Shown here piece after piece: positions 52,769-61,500 of a stretch of 64,000 nt of DNA (position 1 is the stretch's first letter; each line of letters starts with the position of its first letter). The notes beneath the pieces were generated by a model. It searched no databases. It was not told where the DNA came from and saw only the letters and a program-made list of their open reading frames with translations. A program made the position numbers and the translations under genes. Source of the DNA: Megasphaera micronuciformis F0359. GTDB lineage: Bacteria > Bacillota > Negativicutes > Veillonellales > Megasphaeraceae. Location: NCBI RefSeq assembly GCF_000165735.1, contig NZ_GL538208.1:75879-139878 (forward strand), read 5' to 3'.

Positions 52769-53533
52769 ATGTTATTGGTTATTGATGTGGGCAATACGAA
52801 TATAGTCCTCGGAGTGTATAAGGACACGGAACTTCTGGACCATTGGCGTATATCGACGGATCGTCAAAGAACGACGGACGAATACGGCGTGCTGATTCGT
52901 GAACTTTTTTATTTAAACGATTTGCGAGCTGACGATATTAACGCAATCATTATTTCATCTGTCGTGCCGCCTGTCGTGCCTACGTTGGAAAGAATGTGTC
53001 AACGTTATTTCGGCCTTTCACCTCTGCTTATCGGGCCGGGTGTAAAGACGGGTATGGATATCCGATACGATAATCCCCGTGAAGTCGGAGCCGATCGTAT
53101 TGTCAATGCCGTGGCTGCTTATGAAAAGTATGGCGGCCCCGTTATTATTGTAGATTTCGGTACGGCCACGACTTTTTGTGCCGTCGATGCCAAAGGGGTG
53201 TATTTGGGCGGCTCCATCTGTCCGGGTATCGGCATATCCACGGAGGCGCTTGTACAAAGAACGGCTAAATTACCGCGTATTGAATTAAAACGCACCGATT
53301 CGGTTATTTGCAGAAATACGATTGAAAGCATGCAAGCCGGTGTTTTTTACGGCTTTGTGGGACAGGTAGAAGGCATTGTTTCCCGTATGCGTCGAGAGTT
53401 GGACATGTCTGCTCGTGTCGTAGCAACCGGCGGACTGGCAGTCGTCATTGCACCGGCTACAAAGGCTATTGATGTAGTTGAACCTATGTTGACATTAGAA
53501 GGTCTCAGGATTATTTATGAACGCAATCGATAG
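52769..53533 (+). CDS. coaX: Type III pantothenate kinase
   Basis: Phosphorylates pantothenate in the first step of CoA synthesis; an ASKHA-fold enzyme not inhibited by CoA. It has 254 residues. Motifs are [16 protein letters not shown] (P-loop), [28 protein letters not shown] and [13 protein letters not shown]. The ATG at 52769 is ten bases after AGGAG; one three codons upstream touches it. It overlaps dus by 17 bases. Confidence 0.95.
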   Translation: MLLVIDVGNTNIVLGVYKDTELLDHWRISTDRQRTTDEYGVLIRELFYLNDLRADDINAIIISSVVPPVVPTLERMCQRYFGLSPLLIGPGVKTGMDIRYDNPREVGADRIVNAVAAYEKYGGPVIIVDFGTATTFCAVDAKGVYLGGSICPGIGISTEALVQRTAKLPRIELKRTDSVICRNTIESMQAGVFYGFVGQVEGIVSRMRRELDMSARVVATGGLAVVIAPATKAIDVVEPMLTLEGLRIIYERNR

Positions 53534-54500
53534 GCCTGTACGTTTCGGCTCGGTAGAAATAGAGTCGCCCTTAATACTGGCTCCTATGGCCGGTGTCTGC
53601 GACCTGCCGTATCGGATGATTGCTCGAAAACACGGTGCGGCTCTGGTTTGTGCGGAAATGGTCAGTGCTAAAGGCTTGGTATATGGTAATAAGCATACAC
53701 GTGAAATGTTGACTGTCCATAAAAACGAACATCCTTTGTCAATGCAGCTTTTCGGGGCGGAGCCGGAAATTATGGCCCGAGCGGCTAAGGTTGCACAAGA
53801 GTACGGCGCCGATATCATAGATATCAATATGGGCTGCCCTGTACGAAAGGTTGTTCAGAACGGCGAAGGATCGGCTCTGATGAAGAATCTTCCTCTGGCG
53901 GAAAAAGTAGTGAGTGCCGTTGTTAAGGCCGTGTCGGTCCCCGTTACCGTAAAAATGCGTACCGGTTGGGATGACATCGAATTCGTTGCACCCGAGTTGG
54001 CCCGTCGATGTGAAGCGGCAGGGGCAGCGGCTCTTGCTGTTCACGGACGAACGCGAGAGCAATTTTACAGCGGTCGTGCGGACTTGGAAAAAATTGCCGC
54101 TGTCGTCAAAGCCGTGTCTATTCCTGTTATAGGTAACGGTGATATTACGGATGGTCCTTCGTGTGCGCGCATGTTTGAGGAAACGGGTTGTACTGCCGTC
54201 ATGATCGGACGTGGCGCTCAAGGAAATCCGTGGATTTTTGAGGAAGTTCGTGATTATCTGTCCGGAAGAACTGTACAAAAGCCGTCGGCGGCAGACCGTT
54301 ATGCAGTGCTTTTAGAACACTTTGAAAGTCTTATTCGCTTTAAAGGGGCTCATATTGCTCTTAGAGAAATGCGTTCTCATGCCTCCTGGTATACCAAGGG
54401 GCTTTTCGGCTCAGCGGCATTGCGTGAGCGAATTAACCGAACCTCAACAGTTGAAGAGTTTAGACAGGTCATCTCCGAGGTGGCAAAATGCACGGTGTAA
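53517..54500 (+). CDS. dus: tRNA-dihydrouridine synthase
   Basis: An FMN-dependent enzyme that reduces uridine to dihydrouridine in tRNA. It has 327 residues with an N-terminal TIM barrel: [28 protein letters not shown] with the catalytic Cys, [32 protein letters not shown] and [13 protein letters not shown]. DusB-like order with coaX, greA and lysS. Confidence 0.95.
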   Translation: MNAIDRPVRFGSVEIESPLILAPMAGVCDLPYRMIARKHGAALVCAEMVSAKGLVYGNKHTREMLTVHKNEHPLSMQLFGAEPEIMARAAKVAQEYGADIIDINMGCPVRKVVQNGEGSALMKNLPLAEKVVSAVVKAVSVPVTVKMRTGWDDIEFVAPELARRCEAAGAAALAVHGRTREQFYSGRADLEKIAAVVKAVSIPVIGNGDITDGPSCARMFEETGCTAVMIGRGAQGNPWIFEEVRDYLSGRTVQKPSAADRYAVLLEHFESLIRFKGAHIALREMRSHASWYTKGLFGSAALRERINRTSTVEEFRQVISEVAKCTV

Positions 54501-54524
54501 AGGTGAGCTTTTACATGCCTTTGT

Positions 54525-54553
54525 TTGACATTGACGATAGGGAAGAATATAAT
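54525..54553 (+). promoter_or_regulatory. Perfect-consensus promoter of greA-lysS
   Basis: TTGACA (54525-54530), 17 bases, TATAAT (54548-54553). The leader is ~90 bases. Confidence 0.93.
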
Positions 54554-54583
54554 TAAATGTACTTGCGTACTTGTTAATTTACT

Positions 54584-54616
54584 CAGGAATAGAGTCCGAC
54601 AGGACTGCTATTCCTG
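54584..54616 (+). other. Stem-loop in the greA leader
   Basis: A 9-bp stem (54584-54592 with 54608-54616) with an inner AGTCC/GGACT pairing, then GTTTG. It could be an attenuator or yield a small leader RNA; the T run is weak. Confidence 0.6.
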
Positions 54617-54651
54617 TTTGCAATCTATGGGCAAAAGGAGCATTCATATTC

Positions 54652-55137
54652 ATGTCTAACGAAACACTGATTACAGCCGACGGGCTCGAAAAACTAAAAG
54701 AAGAATTGAACGAACTTAAATCGGTTCGTCGTATTGCCGTTTCTCAACGAATTAAAGAAGCAATCGCTTTAGGTGACTTGAGCGAAAACTCCGAATACGA
54801 TGATGCCAAAAATGAACAGGCGTTTATTGAAGGCCGCATTGTTGAATTGGAAAATAAAATCAGAACAGCCAAAATTATTGAAGAATCAACTGATGATGTA
54901 GCCAAAGTTCGTCTGGGCTCCAAGGTGATTTTGGAAGATGTGGAAACGAAAGAACGCTTTGAATATACCGTCGTGGGTACAGCTGAAGCGGATCCGTTCA
55001 ACAACCGAATCTCTAATGAAAGCCCTGTGGGAGCTGCAATTTTGGGTCAAAATGTGGATAAAGAAAATCCCGTTATCGTATCTGTAAAGGCTCCGGCCGG
55101 TGAAGTACAATATAAGATTTTGCCCTTTGAAGGCTAG
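54652..55137 (+). CDS. greA: Transcription elongation factor GreA
   Basis: Rescues backtracked RNA polymerase by stimulating transcript cleavage. It has 161 residues: an N-terminal coiled coil with the acidic tip GDLSENSEYDDAK (~40-52), and a C-terminal FKBP-like domain (GSKVILEDVETKERFEYTVVG, ISNESPVGAAILG). The ATG at 54652 follows AAAAGGAGC. It is followed 17 bases later by lysS, so they form one operon from the consensus promoter. Confidence 0.97.
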   Translation: MSNETLITADGLEKLKEELNELKSVRRIAVSQRIKEAIALGDLSENSEYDDAKNEQAFIEGRIVELENKIRTAKIIEESTDDVAKVRLGSKVILEDVETKERFEYTVVGTAEADPFNNRISNESPVGAAILGQNVDKENPVIVSVKAPAGEVQYKILPFEG

Positions 55138-55154
55138 AGTCGAGGAGGATAAGT

Positions 55155-56663
55155 ATGTCTGACCAGGAAAAAAAAGCAGTACCGCATATTGAAGAAGAAA
55201 AATTAAATGACCAAATGGTGATTCGCCGCGAAAAGATGCAACAGTTTGCAGATGCCGGCGTATATCCTTTCGGTCAAAAATATAATTGGACCCATCATGC
55301 ACAAGACATTAAAGACCGTGCGGAAGCGTTAGAAAAGGACGGCACGACGGTCAGTCTGGCAGGGCGACTCATGGCTTTGCGCCGCCACGGCAAAACTGCT
55401 TTTTGTGTCTTGCGCGATATAAGCGGGGAAGTACAGTTATACTTTCGTAAAGACGTAGTCGGTGAAGCTTCATACGAGCTTTTTAAACTTCTCGATATCG
55501 GGGATATTGTCGGTGTTGAAGGGGATGTTTTTACAACGCATACGGGGGAAACAACGGTGCGCGTAGTTACTTGGACGCTCTTGTCCAAGTCTCTGCGTCC
55601 TTTGCCGGAAAAGTTTCACGGCCTGACAGATAAGGAAACGAGATATCGTCAACGTTATCTGGATCTTATTGTCAATCCGGAAGTCAAAAACACCTTTATT
55701 ATGCGATCCCGTATTATTAAAGGCATTCGCGAGTATCTGGATGCACGTAACTTCTTGGAAGTGGAAACGCCCATGTTGCATAATATTGCCGGCGGTGCGG
55801 CGGCTCGTCCCTTTGTGACACACCACAACGCTTTGGATATGGACATTTTCCTGCGTATTGCTCCGGAGTTGCATTTAAAGAGATTGCTTGTAGGCGGCTT
55901 AGAACGTGTTTATGAAATGAACCGCTGCTTCCGCAATGAAGGGATTGACACACGGCATAATCCGGAATTTACTACTGTTGAACTGTACCAGGCCTTCGGT
56001 GATTTGGAAGATGTTATTCGCATTACGGAAGAACTCGTATCTGAATTAGCTCTGAAATTGTACGGCACAACGAAAATTACGTACATTGATAAAGAAATAG
56101 AATTGGCGGCTCCGTGGAATCGCATGACCATGATTGAAGCTGTGGAAAAATACACAGGCAAAGACTTCTCTAAGGTTGAGACCGTCGAAGAAGCTCGTAA
56201 AATTGCCGATGAACTCCATGTTGAATACGGAGAATACGACGGAATCGGCAAGATTATTAATGCTTGCTTTGAAGACTATGTTGAAGAAAACCTTATTCAA
56301 CCGACCGTGATTACGGGGCATCCTTTGGAAATTTCGCCCCTTACGAAACAAGATGCGTCCAATCCTTTGTTGACCCATCGATTCGAAGCCTTTATTTATG
56401 GCCGTGAATTGGCTAACGGGTTCTCCGAATTGAATGATCCTCTCGATCAGCGGGATCGCTTTATTAAACAAATGGAAGAACGAGCTCACGGCGATGACGA
56501 AGCCCACCAAATGGACGAAGATTACTGCCGTGCACTTGAATACGGTATGCCGCCTGCCGGCGGTTTAGGTATCGGCATCGACAGATTGGTCATGTTCCTT
56601 ACAAACAGTCCGTCGATTCGCGACGTGCTCTTGTTCCCCTTGAGTCGTCCCGAACAGAAATAA
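55155..56663 (+). CDS. lysS: Lysyl-tRNA synthetase, class II
   Basis: A 502-residue class II synthetase. The N-terminal OB-fold anticodon domain has VSLAGRLMALRRHGKTAFCVLRD. Motif 2 is FRNEGIDTRHNPEFTTVE and motif 3 is GGLGIGIDRLVMFLTNSPSIRDVLLFP. It charges tRNA-Lys. The length and motifs are standard. It is the last gene of the greA operon. Confidence 0.98.
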   Translation: MSDQEKKAVPHIEEEKLNDQMVIRREKMQQFADAGVYPFGQKYNWTHHAQDIKDRAEALEKDGTTVSLAGRLMALRRHGKTAFCVLRDISGEVQLYFRKDVVGEASYELFKLLDIGDIVGVEGDVFTTHTGETTVRVVTWTLLSKSLRPLPEKFHGLTDKETRYRQRYLDLIVNPEVKNTFIMRSRIIKGIREYLDARNFLEVETPMLHNIAGGAAARPFVTHHNALDMDIFLRIAPELHLKRLLVGGLERVYEMNRCFRNEGIDTRHNPEFTTVELYQAFGDLEDVIRITEELVSELALKLYGTTKITYIDKEIELAAPWNRMTMIEAVEKYTGKDFSKVETVEEARKIADELHVEYGEYDGIGKIINACFEDYVEENLIQPTVITGHPLEISPLTKQDASNPLLTHRFEAFIYGRELANGFSELNDPLDQRDRFIKQMEERAHGDDEAHQMDEDYCRALEYGMPPAGGLGIGIDRLVMFLTNSPSIRDVLLFPLSRPEQK

Positions 56664-56671
56664 TATGCCCG

Positions 56672-56704
56672 GCACCTTCTGAATTGTCTCAGGAGGTGCT
56701 TTTT
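56672..56704 (+). terminator. Terminator after lysS
   Basis: An 11-bp stem with one G-U (56672-56682 with 56689-56699) then TTTTT. Confidence 0.88.
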
Positions 56705-56724
56705 ACATACGAAAAGGAGATATT

Positions 56725-57984
56725 ATGAAAAGATTTTACTCCTTACTTGCCGCTTTGTGCATGCTTATGTCCCTGCCGGTTGCAGCTTCAGCGGCAGATG
56801 CAGATAATGTAAAGTCGGAAAAAATACCTGTTCGCCTTTTAAGTGATGTAGATGTGAAAGAGTCAAAAACTACAAAGGCAGAGCAGGAAAAGGAAACAAA
56901 TTACAAAGTAAAGGCCTTGGAAGACGCTTTAAAAAACGGAGATTTACCGGTATATGAAACAAGACCGTATGAGAAGGCCACTTTGCCGGAAGGAATAGAA
57001 GCGGTTCCGCTGAGTCCTTTGAAAGACGGCGCGTTTGCTGTCGGCAAGCTGCATAAGGGAACCGGTCTTGAAGAAGTATTGAAAATATACGGTTATCCGC
57101 AAAAGAGAACGGAAACGACGCATTTATTGAAGCTGACTTATGAAAAAGAAGACTTGGCTATGCGCGTTATCTTGAGAAAGCCTGTGGCACCGGCTTTAAA
57201 AGAAAACAATATTGATAAAAATCGTATACAAACAGGTGTAGAGTCTGTATATTTAACGAAGGGCGACTCCGTTATTATAGGTGATGATTTGACAATCGGA
57301 ACACCTGTGGAAATTCTGATTCGCCGCTTCGGTCGTCCCGACCGGTTGTTGCGAGACACGGATGCCAATGTATATTATTTTGTGTACTCTTCTCTGTCCG
57401 AATGGGAAGATTTAGTTTTTGCCGTCGGTGACAGGAAGATTCGTCGTGTTGCCATGATGCCTGCAAGGCCTCCGTATACGGTGCGGCAAAAAGGTGTAAA
57501 CGTCGGTACGGGCTTAACTAAAGAAGATTTTACGCTCATGGGCTTTCAGCCGGGAAGTAATTTTTCGCGAGATAAATATAATATGTGGCAGACCGTTATT
57601 AAAAGAGGGAAGACCGAATTTTGGCTCTATGGTGATTACGGAGTGGAATCGGACGGAATCGGTAAGGTGCAGCAAGTATTTCTTCTTTCCAACTCGGCGT
57701 ATACGAGCAGAGGCATTACCTTAGGCTATCATGTATCGACCTTATTGGCTGCCTATGGAGTACCGAATCGCATTATTGCCGGTCCTGACGGCGAGGATTC
57801 TGTAGATGCATACTACTATGACAGTCCCTATGACAGAGAGACATCTCTGGTATTTACGGTGCAGCATGAGAAGCATTATATAAATGATATAATTCTTACG
57901 AATAAGCCTATTAAGGACATTCAGGATTCGCTGGGAAGATACGGATTGAAAGAAAGAAAGGCTATCGCAAAAGAATATACCTAA
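56725..57984 (+). CDS. Secreted protein with three BamE/SmpA-like repeats, function unknown
   Basis: A 419-residue protein with a signal peptide (cut near ASAAD) and a charged region to ~residue 70. Three segments share the G-x(n)-L/I-x-x-(Y/F)-G-x-P pattern of BamE-like domains: 107-127 (GKLHKGTGLEEVLKIYGYP), 187-206 (DDLTIGTPVEILIRRFGRP) and 329-348 (RGITLGYHVSTLLAAYGVP). Each precedes a beta-rich stretch. It has no lipobox, unlike BamE. The role is unknown; assembly or folding in the envelope is speculative. GAAAAGGAG precedes the ATG. Confidence 0.75.
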   Translation: MKRFYSLLAALCMLMSLPVAASAADADNVKSEKIPVRLLSDVDVKESKTTKAEQEKETNYKVKALEDALKNGDLPVYETRPYEKATLPEGIEAVPLSPLKDGAFAVGKLHKGTGLEEVLKIYGYPQKRTETTHLLKLTYEKEDLAMRVILRKPVAPALKENNIDKNRIQTGVESVYLTKGDSVIIGDDLTIGTPVEILIRRFGRPDRLLRDTDANVYYFVYSSLSEWEDLVFAVGDRKIRRVAMMPARPPYTVRQKGVNVGTGLTKEDFTLMGFQPGSNFSRDKYNMWQTVIKRGKTEFWLYGDYGVESDGIGKVQQVFLLSNSAYTSRGITLGYHVSTLLAAYGVPNRIIAGPDGEDSVDAYYYDSPYDRETSLVFTVQHEKHYINDIILTNKPIKDIQDSLGRYGLKERKAIAKEYT

Positions 57985-57988
57985 GGTC

Positions 57989-58018
57989 TTTACTTGAAGA
58001 GATACAATCAAGTATAAT
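57989..58018 (+). promoter_or_regulatory. Promoter of the BrxF-like gene with inverted repeat
   Basis: TTTACT (57989-57994), 18 bases, TATAAT (58013-58018). An inverted repeat ACTTGA (57992-57997) / TCAAGT (58008-58013) lies over the spacer and could be a repressor site. Confidence 0.6.
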
Positions 58019-58055
58019 GAAACCAATCAAATACTAGCAAACGAAGGTGATTTTC

Positions 58056-58520
58056 ATGGTTACAGATGCAGAAGTCTTAAAGCGGTGGAAGTACATTGCA
58101 CAGGAAGATGAAAAGTTGCTGATTCTCATCGGCGGCCCCGGTTCCGGTAAAAGCCGGATTATTCGAGATTTAACTTATCAGGAAGGATGGAAGGTCTGCG
58201 AAGCCCGAGAGTTGTTTGATGACGAATTCTTGGAAATTCCCCGTGCTGATCGTCCGGAAAAGGCCATTGACCTTATTGCCAACGCTATCAGGCGGTTAAA
58301 TGCTCGCGTTGTCATGATTGATAATGTCGGCTTCCTCTTTGCACCTATTCTGAATTTAAATCCCGTTGCAATGCTCAAAGAACTGAGCCGCGAATGCCCG
58401 ATTATTGTAAGTTGGAGAGGTAAGCTCGAAGGCAATACACTCTACTTTGAACACAACGGCGATCCTAAATATGCAAAATTTATTGTAGAAAATCCTAATC
58501 ATGTTATTTCACTTGACTGA
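58056..58520 (+). CDS. BrxF-like P-loop protein without a BREX system
   Basis: A 154-residue P-loop NTPase: Walker A GGPGSGKS at 26-33, Walker B VVMIDN at 85-90, then FLFAPILNLNPVAMLKELSRE and IIVSWRGKLEGNTLYF near the C-terminus. This arrangement closely matches BrxF, the small P-loop protein of type 3 BREX phage-defence systems. No brxC, pglX, pglZ, brxA or helicase is nearby; the next gene is uppP. It has its own promoter and terminator. It could be a housekeeping relative of BrxF or a leftover. The assignment rests on motif pattern, not a search. Confidence 0.7.
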   Translation: MVTDAEVLKRWKYIAQEDEKLLILIGGPGSGKSRIIRDLTYQEGWKVCEARELFDDEFLEIPRADRPEKAIDLIANAIRRLNARVVMIDNVGFLFAPILNLNPVAMLKELSRECPIIVSWRGKLEGNTLYFEHNGDPKYAKFIVENPNHVISLD

Positions 58521-58528
58521 CATATAAA

Positions 58529-58558
58529 AGCAATGCCCTCGGGCGTTGCTTTTTTTTT
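58529..58558 (+). terminator. Terminator after the BrxF-like gene
   Basis: Stem of about 8-10 bp with one G-U (GCAATGCC/GGCGTTGC, 58531-58550) and a run of T. Confidence 0.88.
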
Positions 58559-58569
58559 ATCCGCCCCTG

Positions 58570-58578
58570 TGATATAAT
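58570..58578 (+). promoter_or_regulatory. Extended -10 promoter of uppP
   Basis: TGATATAAT (58570-58578); no clear -35. The wider CCTGTGATATAAT recurs exactly at 63959-63971. Confidence 0.6.
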
Positions 58579-58618
58579 GAGCGACGTGTTAATTATGTCA
58601 GACAGTAAGGAGTAGATT

Positions 58619-59443
58619 ATGAGCGATTATATGATAGCCGTCATACTCGGCATTGTCGAAGGGTTTACGGAATTCCTGCCCGTTTCTTCTACGGGGCACA
58701 TGATACTCGTCGGTGATTGGCTTGGTTTTGACGGTCCCAGAGCGAGCGTTTTTGAAGTTTTTATCCAATTAGGTGCGATTTTATCGGTTCTTTTCATTTA
58801 TAAAGAAAAGTTCATTTACATGTTGCAGCAGTATAAATGCGTGCATCTTTTGAAGAGAGAAAATTGGTTTCGACGTGATACGGGATTGACGTTGGCACAT
58901 GTTGCCGTCGGCATTGTACCGGTCATGCTTGTCGGATTTTTTGCACACCATGCTATCAAGACCTACCTCTTTTCTCCCTTTACGGTTATTATAGGCCTTA
59001 TTGTCGGTGGTCTCTTTATGTTGGCTGCTGAACGAGCAAGGATACCCGTAGTTTGTGATGATGTGGAAAAACTGACAATTGTACAGGCCTTTTTAGTAGG
59101 TGCTTTTCAAATGTTGGCTCTTTGGCCGGGATTTTCTCGCTCCGGCTCAACATTGGGGGGAGGCCTCCTGTTGGGTATCAGTCGGAAAGCTGCGGCCGAT
59201 TATTCCTTTATTATTGCCGTTCCCGTTATGATTGTCGCTTGCTTTTATGATTTATTAAAAAGTCTGTCTTATTTAGGCGGTAGTGACTTGGCCATGATCG
59301 CCATCGGTTTTGTAACGGCCTTCGTCGTCGCTTATATTTCCGTCCTTTGGTTCTTAAAATTTCTCAATAAATCTACTTTGGCTTCCTTTGCATACTATCG
59401 CTTTGTAGTAGCAGTCGTTGCCTTTATCCATTTTATTTTGTAA
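58619..59443 (+). CDS. uppP: Undecaprenyl-diphosphate phosphatase
   Basis: A 274-residue membrane enzyme (BacA family) that recycles undecaprenyl pyrophosphate for peptidoglycan and LPS precursors; it also gives bacitracin tolerance. It has the motifs GIVEGFTEFLPVSSTGHMIL (N-terminal) and LWPGFSRSGSTLGGGLLLG. About eight helices. TAAGGAG precedes the ATG. Confidence 0.97.
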   Translation: MSDYMIAVILGIVEGFTEFLPVSSTGHMILVGDWLGFDGPRASVFEVFIQLGAILSVLFIYKEKFIYMLQQYKCVHLLKRENWFRRDTGLTLAHVAVGIVPVMLVGFFAHHAIKTYLFSPFTVIIGLIVGGLFMLAAERARIPVVCDDVEKLTIVQAFLVGAFQMLALWPGFSRSGSTLGGGLLLGISRKAAADYSFIIAVPVMIVACFYDLLKSLSYLGGSDLAMIAIGFVTAFVVAYISVLWFLKFLNKSTLASFAYYRFVVAVVAFIHFIL

Positions 59444-59453
59444 ATATAAAAAG

Positions 59454-59486
59454 AAGCGGTTACATGTTTAACATGTAACCGCTTTT
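59454..59486. terminator. Bidirectional terminator
   Basis: A 14-bp perfect stem (59454-59467 with 59471-59484) between uppP and the converging gene. Confidence 0.9.
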
Positions 59487-59493
59487 GTGTTGC

Positions 59494-59964
59494 TTAGGCA
59501 TGGCCACCTGAGAGGGAATAAAAATCATGCATGATATTTTGTATAAATGACTGGGGATTGGCTGAATCAGGCAAGTCGCGAACGATACTTTGCAGTAAGT
59601 TGGTAAACATCAAGTTAATACCTTGAGAATAGACCAGATAATAATACGTGACCTCTTCAGGAGCCCCGATAATAAGCGGTGCCAGTTGGTCGTTACTGGT
59701 AAAGGCAAGGTCGTAAAAAGAGAGGATATCTTCTTTAAACCGGCCTAAGTCCAATTTGTGAGAAGCATAATCTTCAGAAAAGGCGATGCCTATTTGAGCC
59801 AGACGTTCGGGGATTTCACTCAAACTGTCCGGAGCCTCTAATTCATGGTCTTCCATAACATGAATGAGTGTGTGCAAAGCTCCCGTGACGGATTCACAAA
59901 AGAAGTTAAAAGTAAACAGGCCTTCCGAACCTGTCGGATTTTCGTATATGTATGATTCTGACAT
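59494..59964 (-). CDS. Hypothetical protein
   Basis: Not recognised. The 156-residue protein is predicted soluble and acidic, mostly helical (FNFFCESVTGALHTLIHVMEDH, YYLVYSQGINLMFTNLLQSIVRDL). It contains two histidines close together (HTLIHVMEDHE) and an aromatic cluster EEVTYYYLVYSQG. It has no signal peptide or membrane helix. GTAGGAGG precedes the ATG. It converges on uppP and is divergent from the DUF805 gene. Confidence 0.7.
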   Translation of the reverse strand: MSESYIYENPTGSEGLFTFNFFCESVTGALHTLIHVMEDHELEAPDSLSEIPERLAQIGIAFSEDYASHKLDLGRFKEDILSFYDLAFTSNDQLAPLIIGAPEEVTYYYLVYSQGINLMFTNLLQSIVRDLPDSANPQSFIQNIMHDFYSLSGGHA

Positions 59965-60086
59965 AATATAACCTCCTACAATGTTTTTCTCTAGTGTATC
60001 ACATAAAACAAAAATTTGAGTACCGCTCTATAATATGATACCATTGAAAGGAAATGCATGTTGTAGGGTCCTATACGGAGGAGAGT

Positions 60087-60614
60087 ATGGCTACGGGGAA
60101 AAAAATAAAATTACAAAAACGTTCAACACCGCTTACACGTACAAGAGAAGGACTGTCCTTACCTGAAGGAGCGGGGAACAGCGGGTATATAGGTTTTCAA
60201 AACGCACAGGACTTGAAAGAAAAATATTTTGTGCGTACCGGACGTTTGGGCAGAATGCCTTTTGCTTTGCGTATGTTCGTTCTTTTTGTAGCCCAATTTA
60301 TGTTTACCTTTATTTTGTACAATCGTATTGTAGAAGGAATTATTTTGGGTCAGCTATGGATTTGTGCACTCTTCGGTATTTTATTGATCCTTTTTACCGT
60401 GCCTACAGTCATGTCGCAAATATCTCTCGGTATCAGACGGTGTCATGATACGGGGCGAAGCGGTGCCTATTTTATCTTTCCGTATATTTGTTATTGCGGC
60501 GGTTTTGTGTTCCCTATTTTGGGTTTTCACGGAGCGACTACCATGGCATGGGTTACGGCATTCATCTTATATGTCGTTCTGGCACTTATGAAGAGTGCAC
60601 CGGACGGACGATAA
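60087..60614 (+). CDS. DUF805 family membrane protein
   Basis: A 175-residue membrane protein of the DUF805 type. A basic N-terminus (ATGKKIKLQKRSTPLTRTRE) is followed by the family's KYFVRTGRLGRMPF-like start of the first helix, GIRRCHDTGRSGAYFIFP in the central loop, and about four helices. The start is ATG at 60087 after GGAGGAGAG. The function is unknown. Confidence 0.85.
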   Translation: MATGKKIKLQKRSTPLTRTREGLSLPEGAGNSGYIGFQNAQDLKEKYFVRTGRLGRMPFALRMFVLFVAQFMFTFILYNRIVEGIILGQLWICALFGILLILFTVPTVMSQISLGIRRCHDTGRSGAYFIFPYICYCGGFVFPILGFHGATTMAWVTAFILYVVLALMKSAPDGR

Positions 60615-60666
60615 TACGGTAGTGACTCCATGGGGAGTATAGCTATACACAAGTGAGGCTGGAAAT

Positions 60667-61500
60667 ATGTCCATTCCTATGATAAAAACCGAAAAATTAA
60701 GTCATACGTACGAAGATGAAAACGGAGACCTTGTTTACGCTGTTAAAGATGTATCTCTGACAGTAGAAGAAGGGGAATTTGTAGCTGTTATCGGTACAAA
60801 CGGATCGGGGAAATCGACGTTGGCAAAACATTTCAATGCGTTATTGTTGCCTACAAGTGGTGTCTGTGAAATTGACGGGATGCGTACGGATAATGCCGAT
60901 TTAATTTGGGATATTCGGCGTCGTGTCGGCATGGTTTTTCAAAACCCTGATAATCAAATCGTAGCGGCTGTGGTAGAAGAAGATGCGGCCTTCGGTCCGG
61001 AAAACCTGGGTGTGCCGTCAGCGGAGATTCGAGAACGTGTTGATAAAGCATTGGCGACCGTCGGCATGACGGCCTTTGTCAAGCATGCCCCTCATCTCTT
61101 GTCGGGCGGACAAAAACAACGAATTGCCATTGCCGGTATTTTGGCCATGCACTCGACGTGTATTATCTTGGACGAACCGACGGCCATGCTGGATCCTACG
61201 GGACGGGCGGAAGTCATGGAAACGTTGTTAAAGTTACATAAACAGGGTATTACGATTGTTCTGATTACTCATTTTATGGAAGAAGCCATTCAGGCCGATC
61301 GGGTTGTTGTCATGCATGACGGAGTTATTGAACGCCAGGGCGAACCGCATGAAATATTCTCGCATGTTCCCGAACTGTTGAATGCCGGTTTGGATGTACC
61401 CGTTGCTGCGGAAATAGCCGCAGGCTTACGCAAAAAAGGCATGGACTTGCCGCAGCAAATCATTACGGAGAAAGAATTGGGAGATGCTTTATGTCTATAA
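60667..61500 (+). CDS. ecfA1: Energy-coupling factor ATPase EcfA1
   Basis: A 277-residue ABC ATPase of the ECF vitamin transporter. Walker A GTNGSGKST, Q-loop VFQNPDNQIVAAVVEED, signature LLSGGQKQR and Walker B CIILDEPTAMLDP are in the usual order. It is followed by ecfA2 with a 10-base overlap, then ecfT. It probably serves BioY and the S component at 24.5 kb. Confidence 0.95.
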   Translation: MSIPMIKTEKLSHTYEDENGDLVYAVKDVSLTVEEGEFVAVIGTNGSGKSTLAKHFNALLLPTSGVCEIDGMRTDNADLIWDIRRRVGMVFQNPDNQIVAAVVEEDAAFGPENLGVPSAEIRERVDKALATVGMTAFVKHAPHLLSGGQKQRIAIAGILAMHSTCIILDEPTAMLDPTGRAEVMETLLKLHKQGITIVLITHFMEEAIQADRVVVMHDGVIERQGEPHEIFSHVPELLNAGLDVPVAAEIAAGLRKKGMDLPQQIITEKELGDALCL

